A DNA stretch of 64,000 nt from Cyclobacteriaceae bacterium YHN15 (GTDB lineage: Bacteria > Bacteroidota > Bacteroidia > Cytophagales > Cyclobacteriaceae). The translations under genes were made by a program, and so were the position numbers. The notes under the pieces are model-generated. The model saw only the letters and a list, made by a program, of their open reading frames with translations, was not told where the DNA came from and ran no database searches. The stretch spans positions 186,001 through 250,000 of the forward strand of contig RKQB01000004.1 in NCBI GenBank assembly GCA_003797895.1, given 5' to 3'. Positions within the stretch are counted from its first letter, which is position 1. Every line of letters starts with the position of its first letter. This document shows positions 45,345 through 54,773 of this stretch, piece by piece.

Positions 45345-45382
45345 TACTTCAAAAAGTAGAATTCTTTACTTTTTCAAAAGTA
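45345..45382. promoter_or_regulatory. Two tandem dyads between GH43 and sulfatase genes
   Basis: TACTT-CAAA-AAGTA (45345-45358) and TACTTTT-TC-AAAAGTA (45367-45382) are two inverted repeats whose centres are 23 bp apart, each followed by ATTCT, so they also form a direct repeat. They lie 24 bp before the GH43 ATG and 86 bp before the sulfatase ATG, a fitting place for a regulator shared by both divergent units. Function is inferred. Confidence 0.5.
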
Positions 45383-45468
45383 AATTCTGCATATATTTTT
45401 AATTGTAAACTATGTCGCAAGGCTTGGAAAACATATATTGGTTCTTATTCCGGTTAAAATTGGGGCTC

Positions 45469-47196
45469 ATGAAAATAAAATTATTTTTGATAGGATTTAT
45501 CGCGTTACTTCTGATTGGTTGCCAAGTTCAAAACGAAAGAAAGCCGCTTAACATACTTTTAATCATTACGGATGACCAAGGTTGGGGGGATTTGTCCTAT
45601 CATGGGAATGAGCTTATTGAAACACCGAATATTGATGCTTTGGCTTCCCAGTCTGTAGTTTTTGACAGGTTTTATGTTTCTCCAGTTTGTGCACCTACAC
45701 GTGCCAGTTTGTTGACAGGAAGATACCATATCGCCACAGGTACAACTTGGGTAACACACCGAATGGAGGTGATGAGGGAAGAGGAGGTGACTATCGCAGA
45801 GCTTTTGAAAACACATGGCTATATTTCAGGGCTTTTCGGTAAATGGCATCAGGGTAAACAGTTTCCCCACGATCCTATAGGACAGGGTTTTGATGAGTTT
45901 TTTGGCTTTACGGAAGGGCATATCAATAATTATTTTGACACCAAACTGACACATAATTTCGAGGAAGTAGAGACCATAGGTTATCTTCCTGATGTGCTGA
46001 CCGACAAAGCCATCGGCTTTATGGAGGCAGAAGCCCCCTTCTTTACCATGCTTTCATACAATACACCCCACAGTCCCTTTCAGGTCCCTGATCCCTATTT
46101 TGATAAGTACAAAGCTAAAGGGCTGAATGATAAAGATGCTTGTGTATATGGAATGGTCGAAAATATTGACGACAATATTGGAAGGTTAATGGATTACTTG
46201 GAGAAAAGCGGTAAAATCGAAAATACGATTGTCATTTTTATGACAGACAATGGTCCAAATGGTGTGCGTTACAACGGAGGGATGAAAGGGAAGAAGGCTG
46301 ATTTGGATGAAGGTGGGGTCAGGGTGCCCTTCTTTATGAAATTCCCTGGTTATTCCCATCAATTGGTCAAACCTTGGGCAGGGCACATTGATATATTTCC
46401 CACTTTAGCTGATTTATTGGAGTTGGAGATACCGGATGATTTGGATTTACATGGTAAAAGTCTGAAGCCTTTGATGGAAGGGGAAAAGAACTGGGAGGAC
46501 AGGTATTTTTTTACGCACCACGTGCATTTACAGTTTGACACCATTCCGGGAGCTATCCGAAATCAGGAACATTTGCTTACCTTGAAAAAAGACCAAAAAG
46601 AGTTATACCGTCTTTTGGATGACCCATATCAAACCGATAATTTAATACTGAAAGAAAAAAACCTTGCAGATGAAATGGAGAACCTTTATTTGGGTTGGCT
46701 GGGGAAAATGACAATTAAAGGAGTGGAACCACCGATGATACAAATAGGGCATTCCAATGTACCGAGAGTAGACCTTCCGGCCCCAGATGGAAAGAGATAT
46801 GGAAAGGTAAAATACATGGGTGAAATGGGATGGGCCAATGATTGGTTTGTGGGTTTTGAAAACCACGAAGATGGCGTTTTTTGGGAATTGGAGGTGGTGG
46901 AGGAATGTGAGTATGAGGTCTTTTTACAGATGTCGAACGAATTGCCGTTGAAGCTGCTGTTATTTCTGAATGAACAGCAACAAGAAGTCAACTTGGAGAG
47001 TGTCCATCTCGCGAGGTTTATTCCCAATAAAGATAGGGTACTTCGTGGTGAAGTAGAGGAGTTTGTTTGGCCTGAAATACCGTTGGGCAAAATTAAGTTT
47101 GAAAAAGGGAAATTGAATCTTAAATTACAAATAGCAGAGAATATGCAAAAAAGCCCATCCCTGAAAGGGGTGATTCTTAAAAGTATGCCTTTGTAA
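45469..47196 (+). CDS. Sulfatase (S1 family), lipoprotein
   Basis: Formylglycine-type sulfatase of 575 aa from the ATG at 45469, chosen because it starts the lipoprotein signal (FIALLLIGC); an upstream in-frame ATG at 45412 would bury it. The metal-binding LIITDDQGWGDLSYHG and the modification motif PVCAPTRASLLTGRY (Cys74) identify it as Cys-type; GKWHQG, NTPHSPF and MTDNGPNG complete the core. After about residue 420 it has a C-terminal extension of some 130 residues with strand pattern, perhaps carbohydrate-binding. Substrate unknown. 25 bp before the second sulfatase. Confidence 0.93.
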   Translation: MKIKLFLIGFIALLLIGCQVQNERKPLNILLIITDDQGWGDLSYHGNELIETPNIDALASQSVVFDRFYVSPVCAPTRASLLTGRYHIATGTTWVTHRMEVMREEEVTIAELLKTHGYISGLFGKWHQGKQFPHDPIGQGFDEFFGFTEGHINNYFDTKLTHNFEEVETIGYLPDVLTDKAIGFMEAEAPFFTMLSYNTPHSPFQVPDPYFDKYKAKGLNDKDACVYGMVENIDDNIGRLMDYLEKSGKIENTIVIFMTDNGPNGVRYNGGMKGKKADLDEGGVRVPFFMKFPGYSHQLVKPWAGHIDIFPTLADLLELEIPDDLDLHGKSLKPLMEGEKNWEDRYFFTHHVHLQFDTIPGAIRNQEHLLTLKKDQKELYRLLDDPYQTDNLILKEKNLADEMENLYLGWLGKMTIKGVEPPMIQIGHSNVPRVDLPAPDGKRYGKVKYMGEMGWANDWFVGFENHEDGVFWELEVVEECEYEVFLQMSNELPLKLLLFLNEQQQEVNLESVHLARFIPNKDRVLRGEVEEFVWPEIPLGKIKFEKGKLNLKLQIAENMQKSPSLKGVILKSMPL

Positions 47197-47221
47197 ATGT
47201 AAAACCTAACCTATTTCGCCT

Positions 47222-48838
47222 ATGCGTTACTATGTCCCTTGCCTTTTTTTATACTGCTGTCTTGGCTTGTTATTCTTTTCTTGCCAGTCCCAGGTTGAAG
47301 AAAAATCTCCAAGACCCAACATCATTTTCATCATGTCTGATGACCACGCTTATCAGGCCATTTCAGCTTACGATGACAGGTTGATTCAAACGGCAAATAT
47401 TGACAGGATTGCCAAAATGGGCATGTTGTTTACCAACGCCAGTGTAACCAATTCCATTTGTGCACCCTCTAGGGCTACCATCCTCACAGGCAAACACTCT
47501 CACCTTAATGGTAAGACAGACAATCATTTTCCATTTGACACAACCAATGTGACTTTTCCCCAATTGCTTCAAGATGCTGGCTACCAAACCGCCATGTTTG
47601 GTAAACTTCATTTTGGCAATAATCCGAAGGGTTTTGATCAGTTTAAAATACTTCCGGGACAAGGTACCTATTACAATCCCACATTTATCACAAAGAATGA
47701 GGGGACCTATGATATTGAAGGGTATGTGACAGATATTATCACAGATATGACTTTGGACTGGTTAAAAAATGAAAGGAAGGCGGATCAGCCATTTTTCCTA
47801 GCCTACTTGCATAAAGCTCCGCATAGGGAGTGGTTGCCTGCTGAAAGGCATATTGGAGAATTTGCCCAAAAGGAATTCCCAGAGCCGCTCACACTTTTTG
47901 ACGATTATAAAGGAAGAGGTTCTGCCGCCAAAGAGGCTGAAATGAACTTACTTCACCATATGAATTGGGCAGGAGATTCCAAAATTTATCCGGAGGTGAT
48001 GGATCAATTGGGAATTCCAGATGCCTCTGGTTGGGATAAGGGTGCATTTCAAAGGGAAGTGGGTAGGATGAAAGAAACACAGCGGGCCAATTGGGATAAA
48101 GTATATCAACCCATCAATGAGGCATTTATTAAGGCCTTTCCTACTATGAGCGAAGCTGATAAAATGCGATGGAGATACCAAAGGTATATGCAGGATTATC
48201 TGGGAACTATTGCTGCCGTAGATGAAAATGTCGGAAGGGTATTGGATTACCTTGAAGCCAATGGCTTAATGGAAAATACCATCATAGTTTACACGTCGGA
48301 TCAAGGTTTTTATTTAGGTGAACATGGGTGGTTTGATAAGCGTTTTGTCTATGATGAGTCATTCAAAACTCCTTTAATGGTAGCATGGCCTGGAAAAATC
48401 AAAGCAGGTTCCAGATCCGACGAGATGGTACAGAACCTGGACTTTGCCCAAACTTTTTTAGAAGCGGCCCAAGTAAAAGCTCCTAATGACATGCAGGGAG
48501 AAAGCTTGATCCCCTTGCTTACCGGACAGGCAGAAAAATGGACCAGGGATGCAGTCTATTATCATTATTATGAATACCCATCTATACATATGGTCAAGCG
48601 GCATTATGCCATTATCACCAAGGAATACAAACTGATTCATTTTTATTATGATGTGGATGAATGGGAACTCTATGACCGCGCCAATGATCCCCATGAGTTA
48701 AAAAACGTATATGATGATCCTGAATATGCTGAGATAAGGGAAAAACTTCACAAAGATTTGGAAGCTTTGAGGGAAAAGTATGGGGATTCTTCGGAGATCA
48801 GTCAGGAACTCTTGGAAAGGTATTTAGAGAAAATTTGA
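47222..48838 (+). CDS. Sulfatase (S1 family), lipoprotein
   Basis: Second Cys-type sulfatase, 538 aa, lipobox LLFFSC (Cys21). Metal-binding IIFIMSDDHAYQAISAY and the maturation motif SICAPSRATILTGKH (Cys80) are present, with FGKLHFGN and the late VYTSDQGFYLGEHGWFDK. The C-terminal part (YYHYYEYPSIHMVKRHYAI) resembles N-acetylglucosamine-6-sulfatase-type or iduronate-sulfatase-type S1 enzymes, but the substrate is not fixed by sequence. It is the middle gene of sulfatase-sulfatase-PNPOx, with a two-base gap to the next ATG. Confidence 0.93.
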   Translation: MRYYVPCLFLYCCLGLLFFSCQSQVEEKSPRPNIIFIMSDDHAYQAISAYDDRLIQTANIDRIAKMGMLFTNASVTNSICAPSRATILTGKHSHLNGKTDNHFPFDTTNVTFPQLLQDAGYQTAMFGKLHFGNNPKGFDQFKILPGQGTYYNPTFITKNEGTYDIEGYVTDIITDMTLDWLKNERKADQPFFLAYLHKAPHREWLPAERHIGEFAQKEFPEPLTLFDDYKGRGSAAKEAEMNLLHHMNWAGDSKIYPEVMDQLGIPDASGWDKGAFQREVGRMKETQRANWDKVYQPINEAFIKAFPTMSEADKMRWRYQRYMQDYLGTIAAVDENVGRVLDYLEANGLMENTIIVYTSDQGFYLGEHGWFDKRFVYDESFKTPLMVAWPGKIKAGSRSDEMVQNLDFAQTFLEAAQVKAPNDMQGESLIPLLTGQAEKWTRDAVYYHYYEYPSIHMVKRHYAIITKEYKLIHFYYDVDEWELYDRANDPHELKNVYDDPEYAEIREKLHKDLEALREKYGDSSEISQELLERYLEKI

Positions 48839-48840
48839 AT

Positions 48841-49386
48841 ATGGGAAAGAAGTTGGATTTTATTACGAGCGAATTACAGGAGTTTATCGAAAGCCAAAAA
48901 ATATTTTTTGTTGGAACAGCTGGCTATGATGGTAGGGTTAATGTGTCCCCTAAGGGCATGGACTCTTTTAGGGTTATAGGCAAGAATAAAATCGTTTGGA
49001 TGAATTTGACAGGTAGCGGAAATGAAACGGCTGCCCACTTATTGAAAAATAACAGAATGACCATCATGTTTTGTGCTTTTGAAGGTAAACCCATGATTTT
49101 AAGGTTATACGGTGAAGCAAAGATTTATCATAAAAGAGACAGTAAGTTTGAAGACTATTCAGATCTATTTCCTGAAAATCCAGGTGCAAGACAAATCATA
49201 GAAATGGAAGTTGACCTGGTTCAGACCTCCTGCGGTTTTGCAGTTCCTTTTATGGATTTCAGGGAGGAGCGGACAACATTGAATGCCTGGGCAGAAAAAC
49301 AAGGGGAAGACAGGATCAAAGAATATTGGAAAAATAAAAACACACTGAGTATTGATGGATTTGAAACGAAGATTCTGGAGGATTGA
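48841..49386 (+). CDS. Pyridoxamine 5'-phosphate oxidase family protein
   Basis: Split-barrel flavin-binding protein of 181 aa. Characteristic stretches are FFVGTAGYDGRVNVSPKGMDSFRV, WMNLTGSGNETAAHLLKNNRMTIMFCAF and a cysteine-containing CGFAVPFMDF. It is not the vitamin B6 enzyme itself; such proteins bind FMN or F420 and serve as general reductases. The ATG at 48841 follows the sulfatase stop by two bases, so it is cotranscribed with both sulfatases, though its role with them is not evident. Confidence 0.88.
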   Translation: MGKKLDFITSELQEFIESQKIFFVGTAGYDGRVNVSPKGMDSFRVIGKNKIVWMNLTGSGNETAAHLLKNNRMTIMFCAFEGKPMILRLYGEAKIYHKRDSKFEDYSDLFPENPGARQIIEMEVDLVQTSCGFAVPFMDFREERTTLNAWAEKQGEDRIKEYWKNKNTLSIDGFETKILED

Positions 49387-49527
49387 AATTTAGCGGGAAC
49401 TCAGAACCATTATTTAGCCGTTCTTGGAAAATACTTCTTCTTTAATTATTTTTTTAAAATTTTATGGGGTCATTTTTATAGAACTCATCCTCTTAATAAT
49501 AGAAAGCCGAATAACCACATAACCTTT

Positions 49528-50154
49528 ATGGTCAATAAACCCCAAAAAACCGAACTTTCTTCTGTCATCTCTTTAAGACATTCCGAATCAACCAAAATAT
49601 TTGAAAAAAAATCTGATTTGGAGGTATGGAATGCTTTCGACAAAGGAGATGAAATGGCATTTAATTACATCTATAGGTGTTTTACCCCAATCATGTTCAG
49701 TTTTGGCATTCAAATCACCAAAGATGTCGATTTGATCAAAGATTGCATGCAGAACTTATTTATTGATCTAAGAAGGAAAAGAGGTTCATTATCAGATGTA
49801 ATCAGTATTAAATCCTACTTACTTAAAATACTGCAAAGAGAATTATTCAGAGCAATCAAAAAAGAAAGCAGTCATTCCATTCAAAATACTGAATTACCGG
49901 AAAATGCATTTCTGATAGAAGTTTCCCATGAAACCAAAGTAATACAATTAGAATCAGAGACCGAAATAAACACTCAATTAAAGAAAGCATTGAACCAATT
50001 GACGGCTAGACAACGTCAAGCACTTGTTCTTTTATATGAAGAGGGCATGAGTTATAAAGAAATTGCTGAGGTTTTGGAATTTAAGGAAGTGAAATCAGCC
50101 AGAAAATTGGTTTATAGAGCCATTGAAAGCCTAAAACAACTATTGAAAAATTAA
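49528..50154 (+). CDS. ECF RNA polymerase sigma factor
   Basis: Extracytoplasmic-function sigma-70 of 208 aa. Region 2 is seen in FNYIYRCFTPIMFSFGIQITKD and DCMQNLFIDLRRKR; region 4 has LTARQRQALVLLYEEGMSYKEIAEVLEFKEVKSARKLV with the recognition helix. It lies 47 bp ahead of fecR and starts the regulated SusCD locus. By analogy with FecI/FecR and Bacteroides ECF systems, it should transcribe susC and the genes after it when released by FecR. Its own promoter is not obvious. Confidence 0.93.
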   Translation: MVNKPQKTELSSVISLRHSESTKIFEKKSDLEVWNAFDKGDEMAFNYIYRCFTPIMFSFGIQITKDVDLIKDCMQNLFIDLRRKRGSLSDVISIKSYLLKILQRELFRAIKKESSHSIQNTELPENAFLIEVSHETKVIQLESETEINTQLKKALNQLTARQRQALVLLYEEGMSYKEIAEVLEFKEVKSARKLVYRAIESLKQLLKN

Positions 50155-50201
50155 AAACCTATTATTTACCTATTGAATATTTTAAGCATTAATACTATAC
50201 A

Positions 50202-51239
50202 ATGAAATTCAAAGATTACGATATAGAGCATTTTCTCACAGATGAATTTTTTATCCAATGGGTAAAAAATCCCAATGAGAATAACCAACATTTTTGGGAA
50301 AAATGGATTTCAGAGCATCCTGAGAAAAGGAGAGTTGTACAACAGGCAGCGTCTATTATCCGGTCCATTCAATCCGATCAAAATACCGGAATTTCTGATG
50401 CTTTGTATGTGGATATGTTTGAAAATATTATTAAAGCGGAAGAAAAAAAAGAGCCAGTAAAGTTCAAACCGGATGAATCCAATCCTTGGATTTCTATTTT
50501 TTCCATCCGAAAAATTGCAGCTGCTGTGGTCCTCGGATTTTGTATATGGATTTCTTATGATGTGATGATAAAGGGAGTTAAAATCCAAACAGAAATCCCA
50601 CAAACATTGATTGTTTCAAGGTCAAATCCGGCAGGTAAAAAATCAATAATTTCCCTTTCTGAGGGTACTAAAATTCATTTGAATGGAGAAAGCAAAATCG
50701 CCTATCCAGAGGTTTTTGAAAAAGGTCTAAGAACAGTAGAACTGGAAGGAGAAGCTTATTTCGAGGTAGCCAAGGATGGCAGGCCATTTATTGTTTCGGT
50801 TGGAGATAATGCCATCAATGTGCTTGGCACCTCATTCAATGTCAGGCAAAATGGGGCAGGTGGATTGGCTGTGGCCTTGGTAGAAGGGAAGGTCAAGGTA
50901 AATGACCGGCTTGGAAATCAGGTATTGTTGAATCCCAATGAGATGTTGGTAATTGAGGAAACAGGAAAATTCTATAAATCGGATTTCGATCTGATGGAAA
51001 TCATTGGATGGAAGGATATGTATTTGATTTTCAACAGCGATAGTTTTGAAGAGGCCAAATCCAAGATCGAAAATTGGTACGGAGTCGAAATAGAGGTAAA
51101 GGGAAAAATCAGTGAGACCTGGGTGTATTCAGGCCAATACAAAGAAGAGTCCTTAGAAAATGTGCTAAGAGGAATAAGCCTTACTTCCGGATTAAAATAT
51201 AGTATTAAAGGTAGAAAAGTCATTATCACCAAACCCTAA
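50202..51239 (+). CDS. FecR family anti-sigma factor
   Basis: Inner-membrane regulator of 345 aa. A cytoplasmic N-terminal helical domain (about 1-100) binds the sigma factor and one membrane helix (about 104-120, IAAAVVLGFCIWISY) crosses the membrane. The periplasmic FecR domain (about 145-235; KSIISLSEGTKIHLNGESKI, GEAYFEVAKDGRPFIV, NVLGTSFNVR) is followed by a C-terminal DUF4974-like domain (about 275-342). It should receive the signal from the STN domain of the SusC-like receptor. Between it and susC lies a strong hairpin. Confidence 0.93.
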   Translation: MKFKDYDIEHFLTDEFFIQWVKNPNENNQHFWEKWISEHPEKRRVVQQAASIIRSIQSDQNTGISDALYVDMFENIIKAEEKKEPVKFKPDESNPWISIFSIRKIAAAVVLGFCIWISYDVMIKGVKIQTEIPQTLIVSRSNPAGKKSIISLSEGTKIHLNGESKIAYPEVFEKGLRTVELEGEAYFEVAKDGRPFIVSVGDNAINVLGTSFNVRQNGAGGLAVALVEGKVKVNDRLGNQVLLNPNEMLVIEETGKFYKSDFDLMEIIGWKDMYLIFNSDSFEEAKSKIENWYGVEIEVKGKISETWVYSGQYKEESLENVLRGISLTSGLKYSIKGRKVIITKP

Positions 51240-51280
51240 AAACCATGACCAAAAAAATTGAAGATTCAGGATAAAAAACA

Positions 51281-51321
51281 AAAGGCAGAAGAAGTTCTGG
51301 GGGGAACTGTTTTCTGCCTTT
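51281..51321 (+). promoter_or_regulatory. Long hairpin in the fecR-susC gap
   Basis: AAAGGCAGAA (51281-51290) pairs with TTCTGCCTTT (51312-51321), continued by AGTTC (51293-51297) with GAACT (51304-51308), around a TGGGGG loop. Only three T residues and then CC follow, so it is a poor terminator. A further stem CCAAG with CTTGG is seen at about 51322-51341. The place, 73 bp before susC, suits an attenuator, RNA-processing or stability element, or 5' leader of susC. Confidence 0.6.
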
Positions 51322-51393
51322 CCAAGCCTCACATCACTTGGTAGCACTGAGAGGCAAGAGTTCAAGTTTTCACCACTTAAACCATTCAATATT

Positions 51394-54300
51394 ATGAAAA
51401 AAAATATACAGAGACAACTAATTATGTTCTCCAAAAGACTCCTATATGGATTTATCATTCAGTTGTTCTTCTGCACGGTGTTGATAGCCAATGACAGCAA
51501 TGCCCAAAGAAAGACAATTGAAAATGTTAAAATAAAAATTGCTTTAAAGGATAAACCTGTCAGTTTAGCATTTGATTTAATTGAATCCAATACTGATTTC
51601 CGTTTCACATACAATGACAATATGATTGATTTCAATCAATCTGTGACAATCGCTGAAGCCAACCAATCTGTTTATAAGGTTTTGGAAGAAATTTCAAAAC
51701 AAACCCAGATGAGCTTTGTGCAAGTGAATGATAACATACATGTGAATGCCAAAAAAAGGCGAAAGGATGAGCAAAGCATTCAAATAGCAGAAGGTTATGA
51801 GGTTATGGTAAGGGGGACTGTTAAAGATATTAAAAATGATCCATTACCCGGGGTTTCCATCATTATCGAAGGTACTTCGATTGGAACTGTCACTGATTTA
51901 GATGGGAATTTCGCACTTGAAGTGCCGGAAGGAAGTGTGTTGGTATTTTCATTTATCGGATTCGAGCGGCAAAGGATTGCAATTGATAACCAGACAAACC
52001 TGGATATAGTGTTAAAAGAGGATGCAAGATCCTTGCAAGAAGTAGTCGTAATTGGGTATGGAACAGTAAAAAGGTCTGATTTTACAGGATCTATTGCTCA
52101 AGTTAAAGAAGAAGACATCAAAGCAACTCCAATAGTTGCAATAGATAGAGCCTTGCAAGGTAGGGCAGCGGGAGTATCTGTCACACAAAATTCTGCCAGA
52201 CCTGGTGGCGGGACTACAATTAGGATAAGGGGGACAGGTTCAGTGACAGCGGGTAACGAACCACTCTATGTCATAGACGGATATCCAATTGGAGATTTAA
52301 ATACCATTAACCCTATGGATGTGGAGTCCATCGAAATTTTAAAAGACGCCTCTGCAACTGCAATTTATGGTTCAAGGGGCTCAAATGGGGTAATCATTGT
52401 AACCACGAAAAGAGGCAAAGAAGGTCAATCTTCCGTAGATTTTGAATCTTATTACGGTGTTCAGAACGTCAGGAGAAAAATTCCTCTATTAAATTCCAGA
52501 GAATATGCGGAATTTATCAATGAAGCAAGAGTCAATGGAGGAGGCGTTCCTTATTTTGATGGTTCTTCTGCAGAAAGACCTTTGCCGGCAAATGTTCCAA
52601 ACGATACTGACTGGCAGAATGAGGTTTTTCAGGCAGCACCTATTCAAAACTATCAACTTTCCATTACCGGAGGGAATGAAAGAACGAAATATGCTATTTC
52701 CGGAAATTTATTTGATCAACAGGGACTTATTCTTAATTCTTTTTTCAAGAGGTATTCTGTAAGGACAAATCTTGATCATAATATTTCCTCAAAGATTAAA
52801 GTGGGGCTTTCGCTCCAAGGTGCTTTTACAAATGAAAGGATTGCCAGAACAGAAACCGGAGGACAACAAGCAGCTGGAGTAACTGTTGCAGCATTAAATT
52901 TTGCTCCTGTTTTTCCAAAGTTTGATGAAAATGGTGATTTCTATAGAAATTTAGGTACGCTGAATGGACAGCAGGTAGATAATCCGCTCGCTATAGCCAA
53001 TGATATTTATAACAGGGCTTATGCAACAAGGATTTTTGCTAATTCCTATGCCGATTTTTTAATCAATGAAAATTTGACTTTCAGGACTACATGGGGGGCA
53101 AATATTTTGAACAATAAAAACAACTTTTATGCAACAAGGCAAACAAATTTAGGCTTTTCTTCAAATGGAGATGCTTCAATTTCTGCTGGTCTTAATGTAA
53201 ACTGGCTTAATGAAAACACTTTTAATTATTCTAAATCCTTTGCTCAAAAACATAATTTCTCCGCACTGGTAGGATTTACACAACAAGGTTTTAAAAATGA
53301 ATTTTTTACTGCCAATGCATCCAATTTCAGCAATGATTTTGCTTTGTACAATAATCTAGGTTCTGGTGCAACTTTGAGAGCACCAAGTTCGGGGGTTGTA
53401 GAGTGGGGATTGTTATCATTTCTTGGAAGGGTCAATTATGGCTATGACGATAGGTATTTATTGACTTTTACAGCAAGAACTGATGGCTCATCAAGGTTTG
53501 GACCTAACAGAAGATATGGATTTTTTCCTTCGGGAGCCTTTGCTTGGAGAATAATAAATGAAGGCTTCATGAAGTCTCAGCAGGTTTTGTCAGATTTCAA
53601 ACTAAGATCAAGTTATGGGTTATCTGGGAATCAGGAAATTGGTGATTATCAATTCCTGTCCTCCATTGCGCCTGTGCAGACAGTTTTTGGAGGAAATTTA
53701 CAGGTTGGTGGAGCGCAAAACAGAGTTGGCAATTTTGATTTAGGTTGGGAAAGAAATGCCCAGTTGAATGTTGGTTTGGATTTTGGATTTATCAATAATA
53801 GAATTCAAATATCCACTGACTATTACAGAAAGGTAACTTCAGACTTATTGATAACGGTAAATATTCCCCAATCAAGTGGATTTAGTACCTCTTTACAAAA
53901 TATAGGCAAAGTTGAAAATCAAGGTTTTGAATTTGGTCTTAACGCACTCGTCATGGATAAAAAAGATTTTCAGTGGTATTCTGATTTTAATATCAGCTTC
54001 AACGAAAATAAAATCCTTAATCTCGATGATAGCCGCAGGGAATTTATAGGAGGAGTTTTCGGTAATGTAGTAGGCTACAATATCACTAGGGTAGGAGAAC
54101 CATTAGGCGCATTTTATGGTAGGGTAGTAGAAGGTATTTTCCAGAGTCAGGAAGAAGTCAACAATTCTGCCCAGCCTAATGCAAGGCCAGGGGATTTTAG
54201 GTTTAAAGATTTGAATGATGATGGTGTAATCAATGACCGAGACAGGGAAATTATTGGAAATCCAAATCCCAAATTATTTGGTGGATTAAACAATACTTTG

Positions 54301-54762
54301 ATTTATAAGCAGTTTGAATTGAATGTATTTATCCAAGGTAGTTATGGAAATGACATCTTGAATTTTCAGAAATTTGAAACACATAACTTAAATGGGCAAA
54401 ACAATCAATCAAGAGATGTTTTGAACAGATGGACTCCAGCCAACACCAATACGGATATTCCAAGGGCAAATTCTCAGGGAGGACAGCGAATTCTATCCAC
54501 TTTTCATATTGAGGATGGCTCCTATCTGCGGTTTAAAAACATTTCATTGGGGTACAATTTACCTTCAAGTTTGATAAACAAATTATCTGTCAAATCAGCG
54601 AAGGTTTATGTTGCAGGACAAAATTTGATCACATTGACAAATTACTCTGGATACGATCCTGAAGTTAATTTTTTTGGATCCGGATCCACGAATCAAGGAT
54701 TGGATTTTGGGGCTTATCCCATGTCAAAAACAATATTGATTGGTCTTAATGTTAAATTTTAA
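51394..54762 (+). CDS. susC: SusC/RagA-type TonB-dependent receptor with STN signalling domain
   Basis: Outer-membrane importer of 1122 aa. After a signal peptide (cut near SNAQ) come an STN domain (about 46-116), which talks to FecR, then a carboxypeptidase-regulatory-like domain (about 138-208; GVSIIIEGTSIGTVTDLDGNF), a TonB-box-like EVVVIGYGTVKRSDFTGSI, the plug (IRIRGTGSV, PLYVIDGYPI, ILKDASATAIYGSRGSNGV) and a 22-strand barrel ending LIGLNVKF. It imports oligosaccharides or other large nutrients together with SusD (11 bp downstream). The STN domain together with the adjacent sigma/FecR genes predicts ligand-dependent induction. Confidence 0.96.
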   Translation: MKKNIQRQLIMFSKRLLYGFIIQLFFCTVLIANDSNAQRKTIENVKIKIALKDKPVSLAFDLIESNTDFRFTYNDNMIDFNQSVTIAEANQSVYKVLEEISKQTQMSFVQVNDNIHVNAKKRRKDEQSIQIAEGYEVMVRGTVKDIKNDPLPGVSIIIEGTSIGTVTDLDGNFALEVPEGSVLVFSFIGFERQRIAIDNQTNLDIVLKEDARSLQEVVVIGYGTVKRSDFTGSIAQVKEEDIKATPIVAIDRALQGRAAGVSVTQNSARPGGGTTIRIRGTGSVTAGNEPLYVIDGYPIGDLNTINPMDVESIEILKDASATAIYGSRGSNGVIIVTTKRGKEGQSSVDFESYYGVQNVRRKIPLLNSREYAEFINEARVNGGGVPYFDGSSAERPLPANVPNDTDWQNEVFQAAPIQNYQLSITGGNERTKYAISGNLFDQQGLILNSFFKRYSVRTNLDHNISSKIKVGLSLQGAFTNERIARTETGGQQAAGVTVAALNFAPVFPKFDENGDFYRNLGTLNGQQVDNPLAIANDIYNRAYATRIFANSYADFLINENLTFRTTWGANILNNKNNFYATRQTNLGFSSNGDASISAGLNVNWLNENTFNYSKSFAQKHNFSALVGFTQQGFKNEFFTANASNFSNDFALYNNLGSGATLRAPSSGVVEWGLLSFLGRVNYGYDDRYLLTFTARTDGSSRFGPNRRYGFFPSGAFAWRIINEGFMKSQQVLSDFKLRSSYGLSGNQEIGDYQFLSSIAPVQTVFGGNLQVGGAQNRVGNFDLGWERNAQLNVGLDFGFINNRIQISTDYYRKVTSDLLITVNIPQSSGFSTSLQNIGKVENQGFEFGLNALVMDKKDFQWYSDFNISFNENKILNLDDSRREFIGGVFGNVVGYNITRVGEPLGAFYGRVVEGIFQSQEEVNNSAQPNARPGDFRFKDLNDDGVINDRDREIIGNPNPKLFGGLNNTLIYKQFELNVFIQGSYGNDILNFQKFETHNLNGQNNQSRDVLNRWTPANTNTDIPRANSQGGQRILSTFHIEDGSYLRFKNISLGYNLPSSLINKLSVKSAKVYVAGQNLITLTNYSGYDPEVNFFGSGSTNQGLDFGAYPMSKTILIGLNVKF

Positions 54763-54773
54763 CTTGTAATGTT

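Noticed and set aside
45412..45468. Upstream start for the first sulfatase
   Set aside because: It would place 19 residues before the lipoprotein signal; the ATG at 45469 gives a normal signal peptide.
51281..51321. Rho-independent terminator after fecR
   Set aside because: The stem is followed by only TTTCC, too few T residues; reported as a leader or processing hairpin instead.
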